DNA from: Theobroma cacao | Taxonomy: Eukaryota > Streptophyta > Magnoliopsida > Malvales > Malvaceae | Reading direction: 5' to 3' | Length of the DNA: 64,000 nt | Assembly (NCBI RefSeq): GCF_000208745.1 | Contig: NC_030858.1 | Span: 32,998,391 to 33,062,390 of the forward strand | Part shown: positions 38,126 to 50,274 of the stretch, piece by piece | Position numbering within the stretch: the stretch's first letter is position 1 | Layout: every line of letters starts with the position of its first letter | Position numbers and translations under genes: made by a program | Notes under the pieces: generated by a model | What the model was told of the DNA's origin: nothing | Seen by the model: the letters and a program-made list of their open reading frames with translations, nothing else | The model's database searches: none

Positions 38126-39118
38126 AACTCCCATGCAAATGATAGATTCTAACAATATTTATATATGTAAAATCATTGTCCTTGGTACTGTTTGACATTT
38201 CAGTTTTTCCATGTATGTTTTTCCAACAACTTTATGTAGTTTCCTTTAATAGAAAGCATTTCATGTTTGAGAGTTTCAGATGATAGCACATTTTTATATA
38301 TGTAATGCCTATTTGCACTGCTTTACAGCCAATGAGAGATGATGAAAACCATCGTTGTACTTGATGTTATGTGCGAAAGAGATTGGAAGAGAGGTAACTA
38401 TTTTCTGACTGACATTTTTTTTAGTAAAAGCAAATAAAATAACACCCGTAGAAGGTTCAATCAAAGCTTTTTAATTGCTCTTTCCCATAAGATTTTATCT
38501 TTTATTAGCATATCATAGACATGAGTTGGCGGAGGAAGATAAAAAGAAAACCTTTTTAAGTTATGGACAACAACTATTTCAACATTTAATTTTTGTTGAT
38601 GAAGAGATTGTTCAACATTGCTGGACAAGTTCTATGAAAACGATCGGGCTTTCCTTTTTAATTACATAGAGAGGTACATTTGGATTGAAAACGTAACAAT
38701 TACAAAGACCAAACTTGGCTTGTTGAAAGCGATATTCTGGTTTGTAAGACTTCTTCTCTTTCAAGTTAAAACCTTATTACTATAAAACAGATTCTATGGT
38801 CAAATATATTTCGATTCCTTTTGTCAACATTTGTATCTCCTATTATAACACGTAACATCAAAAGCAGCCTGCAGAAATTAGGTACGAAATTTCATCAATC
38901 TTGAAAAGCAATGCCTGTATGTCCACATAAGATTTGAGTGCGAAGATGACTGACAACATATATGGATTTTTCTTTTATATCACATTCGTGCTTGAACACG
39001 CGACATTTTAGTTGTCTCTCTTCTCGATTCGTTTGTAGTGGTGTTATGATTGTGAATTTTAGCCTTAATTAGTTGCCAACATCTTGGATCAGATTCTCAA
39101 AGGGTATCTAAAGATTTT
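35666..39118. other. Intergenic, no gene recognised
   Basis: Scattered open frames of 60-72 codons only. A plus frame at 38475-38669 (LAYHRHELAEEDKKKTFL and onward) is the most protein-like but matches no family I recognise. A long TA microsatellite occupies about 38072-38122. Confidence 0.45.
38072..38122. repeat. (TA)n microsatellite
   Basis: About 50 bp of TA repeat with one interruption. Confidence 0.9.
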
Positions 39119-42100
39119 ATGCTCTTACAATTAAATTTTGAAAATGAATCTCCAAAGCAGATTGAAGAACTTGTAAATTTGTATAGAATATATATATATT
39201 CTTTGTTGTGGAAAATATTGTGTAGTCTAAGAGTTAACTTATTGTTTGTGGGCTATTGTAGAAAAATAGAGATGAAATGTAGGTTCGTTAATATTTATGC
39301 ACTGAAGGACGATATAGAGAGGGAATCAATGTGGGAAGAGTAAGGTGGTCACTTAAGAATGAGTGAGGTCTCGTGGTGTTTGGACGGAGATCTTAATATG
39401 ACAAAAGTTGTAAAGGAAAAAATCAAAAACTTTGTGAATGATGTCGTTATTATAAAGTTTAGAGATTTTATAGAAGAGATGGAGTAGGTGGACCTTCTCA
39501 TGATAGGGGGGCAGGTCTGCATGGTGCAACAACATAGACATCCCTTCATACAACGGGCTTGATAGATTCGTCAATGGGGTTGAGTTCTTAGAAAGAAATT
39601 AGAACTTGATATAGGAGTGTCTACCAAGGTCTTTATTGGATCATAATGCAATAGTGGTGAGAGGAATAATAAAGAATTAGGGACCTAAACCATTCCAATA
39701 TTTCAATCATTAGATAGAGAAAGAAGGGTTCCACGAACTTGAATAGAGTGTTTGGGGGACCACTCCTTAAATAGGGGTATAAGGAAGGTTGAAGAAGCCG
39801 AAAATAACTACTATTAAAATGTGGCATAAAGTAGACAACATAAATGATCAACTCCTGATCTCTAGCCTGGAAGGTGAAATCAAAAATCTTGAAGGGGAGA
39901 TATAAGAGGGAGATAGTAATGAAATTAAAAAGAAAGAAGTAAGGAGAAAGACAATCAAGCTATGGTCATTATATAGAGATGTGGAAAGGGATTGGTAACA
40001 AAAGTTGAGAATCAAGTGGTACTTGGAGGGAGATAGAACCTCAAAATTTTTCCACATGGTAGCATTGGCAAAAAGGAGGGTAAATTGTATTGACAAAATT
40101 TTGGTGAATAGCTACATAGTTGAAGACCCGTGACACTCAAAGAGGCAGTGTCAAATTATTCTGAGTCTTTCTATGGTGCTAAAACTGCTATCAAAGTTGA
40201 AGGTTTCAATGGAGAGTTCAAAAGGCTAAAAGAACAAAGTTTTTCTTCCCTTGAAAAACCGTTCTCTGAAAGTGAAGTTTGGGAGATCATTTTAGGTAGT
40301 GATCACAACAAGGCACCTAGTTCAGATGAATTCAACTTGAACTTTTTCAAAAGTAATGGAGCATGGTATAAGGTGATATGATGAATTTTATCATGATTTT
40401 CATAACAAATTTTCTTTTGACAAGTGCATTAATTCCATTCTTTATCACACTTATACCAAAGCATGTGTGTCCAATGGGACTGGGTGACAAAAAACCTATA
40501 ACCTTAGTGGAATATCTTTTACAAAATTCTTGGAAAAGTCCTCAAGGCTTAGAATGATGGTGAAGGGGTGACTGGATGTAACAAATTTATTTTTTATCAA
40601 AGGGAGATAAATAATCGATTGTTCATAGATTACCAATGAAGTCATTGACCTACTGAAGAAGGATAATTGGCGATTATTCTTTAAAGTATATTTTGAGAAG
40701 ACTTATGGTAGCATAGATGAAGATTTTCTTGAGTTTATCACGTATAATATGAGATCAAGGAAAGGGAGCAAAGGTGGATTAGGACTTGCATCTGTTTGAC
40801 TTTGTTTTTTATCCTAATAAATGGGTCACCCACATGCCAATTCTTAATGAGAAAAGGTTTAAAATAAGGTTGTCTGCTTTCACCCTTCATATATAATATT
40901 GGGGAAAATGCTTTTAGTGTACTTATGGAGAAGGCATATTCTATCAGACTAAACAAAGACATTGCAGTTGGCAACAATGGTATGGCCATAGTCGATCTTC
41001 AACACGCTAATGACATAGCTATTTTTTGCAAACTAAATTTGAAATACCTGCAAAATGTGAAAAGAGTCTTGAGATAGTTCGAAGTGATTTCAAGGTTGAG
41101 AATTAATTTCTATAAAACAACATTTTTGGAATTGGTGTTAACCATGAGCTGCTAGCTTAGGTCATCGAAATTCATTGTAAAATGCACAAACTCTCAACCA
41201 CCTACTTAGGAAATCTGTTGGGAGCAAATGATAGATCTTTAAAGGTATGGAAACTAGTGATAGAAAGATTCAAAGCCAAACTTTCAAGGTGGAAGTCAAA
41301 GATGATGTTTATGGGTGGAAGAGCTACGTTGTTAACATTAATGCTTACAAGTATGTCAATATACGTTATGTCACTATTCCAAATCCTATGTGGCATCAAG
41401 GAATACCTGTATAGAATTTAGAAAAGGTTTATTTGGAGCAAGTTGTAGGAAAATGCATTTAGTAGATTGGAGAATCGTGTGCTCAAACAAAAATGATGGT
41501 GGGTTACGCATTGTGGATCTAAAGCTTAAGAACAGTGCATTATTGAAAAAATGAATATGGTGGTATGGTAATGAACATAATAGATTATGTAGAATGGCCA
41601 TCGTAGAGAAGAATGATGGGGATGTATCCTTATGGTTCCAGAACATAGACACACTAGGAAAAGGTTAGATATTTAAAGGAATATTGCAAGCCCTTTGTTC
41701 TCATCTATTAGTTTTGTTCCACATGTTTCTTTCAATTTTGGTTTTACTATTAAGGATGGAAACAAAGTTCATTTCTAGACAGAAGAATAGATCCATGAGG
41801 TAATCCTCAAAAATGTGTTTCTTAGGATCTTTTCCCTAGCAGTTAATAAGGAAGATGTGATTAAGGAGTTTGAAGAATGGAGGGATGAAACATGGGGTTG
41901 GATAATTGAGTTGAGACGTAGAGTATTTGATTAGGAACCTACTCAAGGGAATCATTTAAAAGAAACATTTCTAACATTTTTCTTGGAAAGGATTTTCAAG
42001 ACAAATTAATGTGGAAAGGTGTTCGCAGTGACAACTACATTGCAAAAGCTTTTTATAGGAAAGTGAATGGAAGGAATTAACGAACTCAGACATATGGAAA

Positions 42101-42795
42101 TAACTATGGGTGAGTTTAGCTCCTCCGAAGGTGAAAATATTCCTATGGCAAGTTTTGAAGGGTAAAGATGTGGATAAGGAGGAATTAATCAAACGAGGAC
42201 TGATTGATAGTGGATTAGCAATTTCTATGCTATACAAAAAAAGGAATGAATCGGTTGCTCATCTTTTCTTTTTGTGTGAGGAATCATGGAAGGTTTGGAA
42301 CATGTGGTGCTATTGTTGAGGCATTAAGTGGGTATCTTTTATCGTGGCTTGCCAATTTTTTATAATGTGGAACACATTAAGCATGGACTTTGAAGGAAAA
42401 GTAATATGGCGTAAGGCGTTCTGTGGTATTGTTTGGTTAATCTGGCTTTACAAGAAGGACATAGTGTTCAATAGTAAGTCATGGAATAGTGTGGAAACAT
42501 TTGACATTATTAAACTAAAGATCACATGGTGGCTTAAAGCTAAAAAAAAAAAGAGGAAATAATCTCAGTTTTGGATGTATATCGATGTCCAAACAAGGTC
42601 ACCATAATGAGAAAGGCTAAATGTTAAGGAACAAACATATATGGGAAAAACCACCATATGGGTCACTTAAATTCAATGTTGATGGATTTGCCAAAGGTAA
42701 TTTCAACAATGCTGAAATTATAGGAGTATTGAGAGACGAAAAGGGTTCGGTACTCCTTGTTTTTTCTAAATCAATTCGCATTAGCAATTTTAATA
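39119..42795 (+). pseudogene. LINE: endonuclease end, RT, zf-RVT and start of RNase H (5' side of the MULE)
   Basis: Plus frames give, in order: endonuclease remnants (RFVNIYALKDDIERESMWEE then WCLDGDLNMTK, 39270-39410), RT N-terminus (LEKPFSESEVWEIILGSDHNKAPSSDEFNLNFFK, 40250-40350), the catalytic region with HAND in place of the usual FADD/YADD (about 41000-41020), RT C-terminus (YLGNLLGANDRS, FKAKLSRWKSKMMFMGGRATLL, 41200-41330), a WIDLKLKN-like stretch, zf-RVT (APPKVKIFLWQVLKGK, VAHLFFLCEESW, 42120-42300), and RNase H start (GSLKFNVDGFAKG, GVLRDEKGSVLLVFSKSI, to SNFN at 42795). Many stops and frame changes, plus the altered catalytic motif, make it dead. The 5' end is truncated inside the endonuclease. 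The RNase H frame resumes at 54044 after the MULE. Confidence 0.8.
42787..42795. repeat. Left 9-bp target site duplication of the MULE
   Basis: ATTTTAATA, matching ATTCTAATA at 54035-54043 in 8 of 9 positions; 9 bp is the usual MULE target duplication. Confidence 0.75.
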
Positions 42796-42920
42796 GAGGA
42801 AATTGTGAGAGAAGGACCTCGTGATAAGGTGATTTCAAAAATAACCACCCATATAAAGTTATCTGTTTCTACCCAAAAATAAACATGAGTAGACCAAAAT
42901 ACCCTTAAAAACATCGTTTC
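42796..42920 (+). repeat. Left terminal inverted repeat of the MULE
   Basis: Starts GAGGAAATTGTGAG; contains ATCTGTTTCTACCC and GACCAAAATACCCTTAA, which have diverged inverted counterparts at 53920-54034. The inner boundary is approximate. Confidence 0.6.
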
Positions 42921-43309
42921 AAATAAATGCTCAGCTGTTTAAGCTATCTGCCTCCCGCTAGAGAGAAAATGAAAAACATTAAAAATAAATGCGCGCAGCT
43001 GTTTGGGCTCGGTCATCTTTCTCTGTCTCAACCCTGGCAAGTCTTTGTTGAGCACCATCGTTGTCAACTCTCTCAGATCTCTGAACTGTATGAGCTCTGT
43101 CAACTCTCTGTTGAGCACCATCGTCATCGGGCTGTGATCTATCTCTCGGCATCTGGCGACATTGTCTTAGATTAACACCCTCTATAGCAGAGATGACATC
43201 AAGGTACCTGTTATTGGGTTTATTTCTGCAACACACTTAAATTTTTGAAACATTTGGTGTAAATGATAAGATGAATTAGAAACATTGCCCAGAGTTGTTA
43301 CACGTCATG

Positions 43310-43540
43310 CATCTATAACATGAGTGAAGAGTTATTTTAGCGTGTCAGGGCTGTTACTGATGTGTTGTGGGTTAACTAGTTATTTGGATTGTTAGCGTGT
43401 CACGGCTGTACCTGGGGTGTGGTGGGTTAACTGAATTTATGGGTTTTTGGTGTGTCATTGTTGTTCCTGGCGTGTCGTGGGTTAACTGGTTTTTTGGGTT
43501 TTTAGCGTGTCACAGATGTTGGTGTAACTAGTCAATAATT
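43310..43540. repeat. Degenerate tandem repeat, about 55-bp period, GCGTGTCA core
   Basis: Four diverged units with GCGTGTCA-like cores near 43339, 43394, 43450 and 43505, separated by GGGTTAACT-containing spacers. Lies between the left terminal repeat and the transposase gene. Confidence 0.65.
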
Positions 43541-43546
43541 ATAGTG

Positions 43547-43639
43547 ATGCATGGCGTGTCACGACATTTGACTTGATATGCATGGCGTGTTACAACATTT
43601 TACGTTATATGCATGGCGTGTGACAACACGACTAACAAA
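43547..43639 (-). repeat. 31-bp tandem array, 3 units, inverted relative to the other three arrays
   Basis: Units start at 43547, 43578 and 43609, each beginning ATGCATGGCGTGT. They are the reverse complement of the 31-bp unit found at 47100-47409, 49569-49920 and 52401-52690. Confidence 0.8.
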
Positions 43640-43701
43640 TTTTTGATCACGACATGTATTGTGTAAAATGATTGACAATATTTTTTTTTCAAAATTTCAG
43701 T

Positions 43702-46684
43702 GGGGTTCTAATTGTGCGACTTGTGATAAGACACGGTGGTCAGTGGGTGGATGGCATTTACAAGGGTGGTGAGTCATGAATGTGGGGGGGTTAGGAGTGA
43801 TTTGTCGTTTGTGGGCTTGATGAAGCTAGTTGAAGATGTTGTTGGGGTAAACTCAGAAATTGACGATATTGAGTTACATGCATTGATTAGTACACCCGGA
43901 GAGCTATCACGGTCAATTATCAAGGACGATGAGGATGTTGCATAAATTTTGCTAGAACAAAGGAATGTTTCGGCTGTGTATGTCAGCATTAAGGAACGCC
44001 AAACAAATGTTATGTCACATAGAGAAGTTGGACAACATGGTAATCAGCTCAATCAAAATGAGATTTACAATGCTTCACATATACCACAGCATTCGGTTCG
44101 TAACCCACAACAATGGCAATTGAGGTATGCACAAGAGTTTGTGCAGCCCGGTAGACAGACGACATTCATAGAACAGTTGGCTGCACAATTCCGATTAGGA
44201 TGTGCATCAAACCAATTTGTTGCTTCTCTTGAACAAATGCAACGATCGGGTGAAACTGTAGAGTGTGTAATGCCATTGTCAAATGAGAAGACGATAGTTG
44301 AGGACAACAATGTGAGGTTGGAGGGTGACACTGCGACGGTTGAGTATAATACTGCATTTGATGAGGGAAATGAAGATTTGTTTGCTGACAGTGAAGATAG
44401 ATTTGATCACACTTCAGATGATGGGATTGAACAATCGCAAGATGACAGTTCAGACGATGACTGCCTTTATGACAGTGACATTCCAATTTGCAATAATGTT
44501 AAAGGCGAAACAGAACCTGTTGAAGGTGTTGATGTAGGAGATGTTCAGTGTGATGACCCCATATACAATAATCCCATCGCTGGTGAGAACGGGATTCGTT
44601 CCCTTGATACAATGCTCGATGACAGTGATCAGGAAAGGGGAAATGCAGAGATATCTTGTACGTGGGTAATTGCAGGTGCAAAAAGGTTCTCCTTCCAAAC
44701 AATTACCACTGAGGAGTCGACATGTGTCGAAGATCGCTTATACAAAGGAAGAATGTTTTCGTCGAAGGCCGAGTTGAAACGAGCTTTGAACATATTAGTT
44801 ATAAAAGAGAAGTTTGCGATAAGAGTAAAAAGGTCATGTAAAGCTCGTTATGAGGTTGGTTGCAAGGACAAGGCATGCAAGTTCAGTGTTTGTGCAACGA
44901 AGTTACCTGATAGAGGAGAATATTGGAAAGTTCGGACATTTCACAAAGTACACACCTGTACCGTTGATGGTTTGCAAGGGCGATTTCCAACTACGAGTGC
45001 GAAGATGATTAGTGAACTTATGTTACACAAGATTTGGGCTAATGGAGTAGCATTGAGACCTAAGGGCATAATTTGTGAGATGAGGGTTCAGTGGGGATTG
45101 AAATGCTTGTATGGTAAGGCTTGGCAAGCGAAGAAGTATGCGAAGAGGCTTGTTTTCGGTCCACCGGAGGAGTCATTTCAATTACTACCATCGTATTTTT
45201 ATATGTTGGAACAAGAAAATCCTAGCATAGTGACTGCAGTGGCTACTGATGAGGAAGAAAGATTCAAATATTATTTCTGGTCATACGGGGCTTGTATTCG
45301 GGGGTTTAGGGATGTAACGCGTCTTACAGTTGTAATAGATGCAACACATCTGAAAGGCAGGTTCAAGGGTGTTCTGTTTGTCGCTATATGCAAAGATGTG
45401 AATGAGTGCGTATATCCAGTTACGTTTGGCATCGGCCATGTTAAGTACGAAGACTCGTGGACGTGGTTTCTTAGCAAGCTGCGTGATGCAGTTGGTTGTC
45501 CTGAAAACACTATGTTCATTTCTGATCAGCATCTCGACATTAAGAAAGCAATCCAAAATGCATACCCAGAAGCTCACCATGATTTATGCGGTTACCACTT
45601 AAAAAAAAACTTTAAAAACAAGTTCAAGCGCGACGATGTTTGTATGCTTTTCACCCTTGCTCGAGATTGCTATAAGGTGGTCAATTTCAACAGACATATG
45701 AACCAGATATAGCAGATTCACTTGGGAGCCCACGCGGACCTTATGAGAATAAGGCTTGAGAAATGGGCATGTGCATGTTCACCGGCAAGGCGATACCAAA
45801 TGATGACATCCAACATTGCGGAATGTGTTAACTCATGCTTGAAGCATGCAAGAAAAATGTCGATCACTGTTTTGATCGAGTTCATCAGAGACATGTTCCA
45901 ACGTTGGTTCCATGAACGGTACGAGGAGGCCGTCAAGGTGACCACGCCCCTCAGCCCTTGGGTTGCCAGGCAGTTAAGTAAAAGGCTCAATGATGCACAT
46001 TGCTTTCTAGTTAATAGTGGAGTTCGAAGTTAAAGACGGGAAGATGGACGGACTTGTAAACCTGTCCAGGAAGACATGTTCATGTTATGAGTTCCAAATA
46101 GATTTACTGCCATGTAGCCATGCCATTGCAGCAATAAGGTCAGAATATCTTTATTTCTTATTTGAATCGTAATTAACATAGCATTTACATTGTGCTTGAA
46201 GATTGAGTTTTTAGTGTTTTTCAGTAAATGCAATCGTGAAGCCATTGAATTCTACGCTGACTACTACAAGACAACCGTTTTCTTGGAGGGTTATTCAGAA
46301 TCCATTAGGCCGGTAGGGCATTCTAGTGAGTGGGACATCCCCCCTCATGTGAAATAAATTGTCATCTTGCCCCCACCTTGGCTAGGCCAAGCAAGAAGAC
46401 CTAGGAAGAGAAGGATTCCATCAGCTAGTGAAGGCAGTCGAGCACGAAGATGTTTGCAATGTAAGAGGTACGAGCATAACAAATAGAACTACCCATCCCC
46501 ATTGACAGTTCCCTCCACAAATCCGGCACCATCTCTAAGTCAATCGGTGACTCCACGACTGTGCCGACCCAAAGCATGTTCAAGTTGCAAACAAACCGGT
46601 CACACACCCAACAACTATCCAATACGAAGGACAATATCTAAAAATGTAGGGTGTGTTGTGAATGAAGATAGCCTGACCGCCTAA
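43702..46684 (+). pseudogene. mudrA-type MULE transposase, nonsense codons and a frameshift
   Basis: Transposase of the surrounding MULE. From an acceptor-like site (CAAAATTTCAG, ending 43700): PB1-like start (RHGGQWVDGIYKGG), acidic region, then the longest open stretch (43949-45712, 587 codons) with the MuDR DNA-binding domain at residues 264-340 (LYKGRMFSSKAELKRAL, CKDKACKFSV). The MULE catalytic domain follows: D464 in DATHLKGRF, D526 in SDQH, and C547-x2-H550 in CGYH before LKKNF. After a stop at 45710-45712 it goes on as IRLEKWACACSPARRYQMM and SNIAECVNS, then a SWIM zinc finger (CSCYEFQIDLLPCSHAIAAI, 46074-46138). A GT-AG intron (46139-46224) joins in frame to SKCNREAIEFYADYYK. A CCHC-like tail (CSSCKQTGHTPNN) precedes a stop at 46684. 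In-frame stops occur near 43778, 43945 and 45712, and a frameshift near 46016-46030. N-terminal exons are uncertain. Confidence 0.85.
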
Positions 46685-46737
46685 CTAAATGTGTCTGAAA
46701 ATTGTAGTTGAATTCGTTTTGCTTTAAGGATTTGTCT

Positions 46738-46973
46738 GCTCGGTCATTCTATGAGGCACTTTTAGTTACGGACTTTGTTGCCAAACATTTTAGGCAGATA
46801 AACATGTCAATGCCTTTGTTTGATCTAGATCGTGTTAAAGTACATTCTTACATTGTTTGTAAAAATGTTTCCGATTATAATCTCCATCAGACAAGAGCCA
46901 TGTATTTGTTTATCTGCCTGAAATGTTTGGCAATAAAGTCCGTAACTAAAAAGGCCTCATAGAATGACTGAGC
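46738..46973. repeat. Inverted repeat, 66-bp arms with a 104-bp loop
   Basis: 46738-46803 and 46908-46973 are reverse complements at about 61 of 66 positions (arm starts GCTCGGTCATTCTATGAGG). It sits between the transposase stop and the protease 3' side. The right arm continues into sequence duplicated from the protease gene (see 46974-47409). Confidence 0.85.
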
Positions 46974-46984
46974 AAACAAAATGT

Positions 46985-47409
46985 CAAGATCTTCATACTA
47001 TATGCGTTGGATCTGCAAAACATGGCACAGATGCACCAGTGAGTTAAGCCATAATGTGCAACAAGGTATACAGAAGAAATAAATAAGGAATAAATGTGAG
47101 ACACGCCATGCATAACAAGTAAAATGTTGTGACACGTCGTGCATATCAAATAAAATATTGTAACACGTCATTCATAACAAGAAAAATGAAATGACACGCC
47201 ATGCATAACAAGTAAAATGTTGTGACACGCCATGCATAACAAGATAAACTTGGTGACACGCCAAGGATAACAAGCAAAATGTTCTGACACGCCATGCATA
47301 ACAAGTAAAAGGTTGTAACACGCCATGCAAAACAAGTTAGGCGTTGTAACACGTCATGCATAACAATTAAATTGTTCTGACTCACCATGCATAACAAGTT
47401 CTGGTGTGT
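46985..47409. repeat. Duplicated segment of protease intron 1/exon 2 junction plus 31-bp array
   Basis: 46985-47107 matches 52285-52408 closely in the same orientation (shared blocks: GGATCTGCAAAA, GATGCACCAGTGAGTTAAGC or a near match, ATGTGCAACAAGGTA, AAATAAGGAATAAATGT) and in both places runs directly into a 31-bp array. The acceptor and first codons of protease exon 2 are thus present twice in the MULE. Confidence 0.8.
47100..47409 (+). repeat. 31-bp tandem array, 10 units
   Basis: Units start at 47100 and every 31 bp to 47379 without a single indel; consensus begins GACACGCCATGCATAAC and continues AAGTAAAATGTTGT. It separates the convergent transposase and protease genes. Confidence 0.9.
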
Positions 47410-47629
47410 AAATTTAGACGTACGATTTTATAATGGTAGGATAGGATTTTAGCTTAGAAACAATTGGAAAAATAAGGGAGGATGGATACAGAACAATTTC
47501 ATGCTGGAAACAATTAGATGGATGGAAAAATCTATATATTCAATGTTAATCAATGTAATGTTGGGTTGGTGCAGCCGGTGTGCCTAGAAGAGAAAGACGA
47601 CGAACTTGGAAATTAATTAATGCCAACCT

Positions 47630-47915
47630 GAGGTGACACGTGATGACCCAATTCTTATGACACGCCGACTGGAAGCAGATTAATGACGTCACACGCTGAG
47701 TATCTGGAGTTTATGGCATGACACGCCACGGCTCAATTGTTCTGACACGCTGAGTAGAAGCAGATTTATCGGTTGACACGCCGAGTGTTAGTGGATTTAC
47801 GACATCACACGCTAACTTATTGCAGAATTTTGGGGTGACATGCTGAGTGCAAGCAGATGTATGTTGGGACACGCTGAGTGGTATCATGTTTAAGACGTCA
47901 CACGCTGACTTCTTC
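47630..47915 (+). repeat. Irregular GACACGC(C/T)GAGT repeat cluster
   Basis: About ten GACACGC/TCACACGC cores at 23-36 bp spacing, several followed by (C/T)GAGT...GCAGAT. Same core as the 31-bp arrays but different spacer. Confidence 0.7.
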
Positions 47916-49568
47916 CGACTGTGTATCAAATTAAATATATTATATATAGAAAAGAAAAAAATTCTTGGTATCAAATTAATTGTGTACAGGCAAAAAAATT
48001 AATTGTGTATCAAATAATTGTACAAAGTATATTGTGTATACAGAAAGAATTATATCTGTTTAGAATGAATTGTATACAATAAATTGTGTATAGAAAAAAT
48101 GTGTATAAAATGAATTGTATAAAAAAATTTATGTGTACCAAAAAAATTGTACAGACAAAGGCCTATATGTTCAGGGTTCGCTCTCACAACTGTTGGAAAA
48201 AATTTTTAGAGCATATTGCTGAAGCATTTTTGCAATCATACCCTATCATGAACATACCGCAGTTGACACTATCATTCTGCCGATGCACTTTAGCTTTTGG
48301 TAAATGAATATCCAATAGCATCGGCATCAAATCCTATCTCTTCCAACGTATGTTGTTGAAATAACCAGCTTGGTGGCAGATGAATGGCATCATTGTCTTC
48401 AAGGGTGTCATCTGACCCGCACGAACTCTGTTATCCTTAGCATCTGAAGTTCTTGCTGAGTCCACCACCTTGATCGTCCACCTCACCAAGTCGATCTTCG
48501 CAACCACCCAATGCCCACCAACATTGCAAGGCACGAGGATGAAATCAACATTTTCCCATTTTTTGGCGTATGTTGGCCTTTCACCCTCCACATAGCCCCG
48601 CAACTCATCTGAAATTTGCATTTTGGCTCGAGCATCTTCTGTTAGAAATTCGGTGTGTAGCATACGGATAGTGTCTTGTGAAACATGTAAACATTAGCTT
48701 ACACTTCATGCAATCAAAAACTTAGTATTTATAGAATTGAACAATTTTCAAATAAACTCACGAAGAATATCGTGTCAACCATGCATGCACGGGTAGTGTA
48801 CAGCTTCGACTTCGGCCTTGTCATTCGTTTGCAGAGTAGGCTGAGGCATGCGTCGATATGTTCACTTATCATTACCTCATTGGGATCCTCTAAGGTTATG
48901 AAAAAGTCAGCCCCTTAATCCCTTAAGATGCAGACGTTATGCCTGCATATGTAACATAATTAATTTCATAAGTCTTGGTGGATAACTGTTTCATTAAAAA
49001 ACAATATTTGTAATTTTATTTACGAGATTACCTCTCGGACTCCTCTTTCTTGAAAGCTTCGTAGTCTTCTACGATTTTATCCCTCACATCTCGACGGGTC
49101 ACTAAGGGGTCGACGAATGGGCTTGCCATGTATTTGCTCGCCATTTTCAGTCATGCCAGCTCAGTTGGGTCTGAAATTTCTGATGCACCATGATGAACAG
49201 CAGATGACTCTGGTGACGACGACCGTATCTCAACTGCATCAGGAGTGCTCTCACGATAAAGAACGATAGCTCCTGCTGCTGCATCGACGAATGCATCGGT
49301 CGGAGGAAGATGCTCTCCTTCAGCATCATCTGACTGAAAGGTGACATCCACTACCATAACTTCTTCGACGACGTCATCTACATGAGTTATGTGCTCTTCG
49401 TCAGCACCAAGAACGTCATTGTCAATGTCAAGACTCGGTTCATGATGTTGTCCATCATCAGCATCATCGTGCTCTAGACCAGCACCGTTAGATGGACCGC
49501 CCTACAAAATTGGAAAAATCGTTAGTTAGCTCATAAAATACCACAAATCATAAACAGTAAAATGTTGT

Positions 49569-49920
49569 GACACGCAGTGTATACCAAGTAAAATGTTGTC
49601 ACACGCCATGCAAAACAAGTAAAATGTCGTGACACGTCATGCATAACAAGATAAACTTGGTGACACGCCAAGGATAATGAGGAAAATGTTGTGACACGCC
49701 ATGCATAACAAGATAAACTTAGTAACACGCCAAGGATAACGAGGAAAATGTTGTGACACGCCATGCAAAACAATTAAAATGTTGTGACACGCCATGCATA
49801 ACAAGATAAACTTGGTGACACGCCAAGGATAACAAGCAAAATGTTCTGACACGTCATGCATATCAAAATTAAACGTTGTGACACGCCATGAGTAACAAGT
49901 AAAATATTGTGACACGCTAA
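49569..49920 (+). repeat. 31-bp tandem array, 12 units, in a protease intron
   Basis: Units at 49569 and every 31 bp, with one 1-bp slip near 49879; same unit as at 47100. It lies in the intron between protease exons 50274-50095 and 49501-49032. Some units share variants with the 47100 array (AAGGATAAC, AAGATAAACTTGGT), suggesting exchange between arrays. Confidence 0.9.
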
Positions 49921-50274
49921 AGCTGACACGGCAACAACTAACTATAATATAAATGTCCTGACCCGCTAATGACCAAAAACCAGTTAAACCACTACCACTT
50001 AACCCCAAAAACCATCAAAACCATCAAGAAAACACAGTCTAAACAGTTGCTAAATGTAAACCATCAAAATACAAGCGAAGATAGATTAACGTACTTGTGA
50101 TTTAAGGCCGTCAAGAATCCGACCAACGATACGGTCCTCAATCGTCTGCATTGCTACACTTAATGACTGAATTGAAGCCTTCAGCTCCAACATATCTTTT
50201 TCATGCTTGCGCATGATCCATCGGAGCTGGCGAGTTGTGACTGCTCCGTCATTGACTGTTCTCGACTGGGTCAA

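Noticed and set aside
46946..47397. Cysteine/tryptophan-rich repetitive minus frames of 67 and 83 codons, similar ones at 49531-50008
   Set aside because: Reading of the 31-bp arrays; 31 is not a multiple of three, so three units give a 93-bp period that happens to stay open. No gene signals.
47100..47409. CRISPR-like array
   Set aside because: Short direct repeats without unique spacers, in a eukaryotic transposon; a minisatellite.
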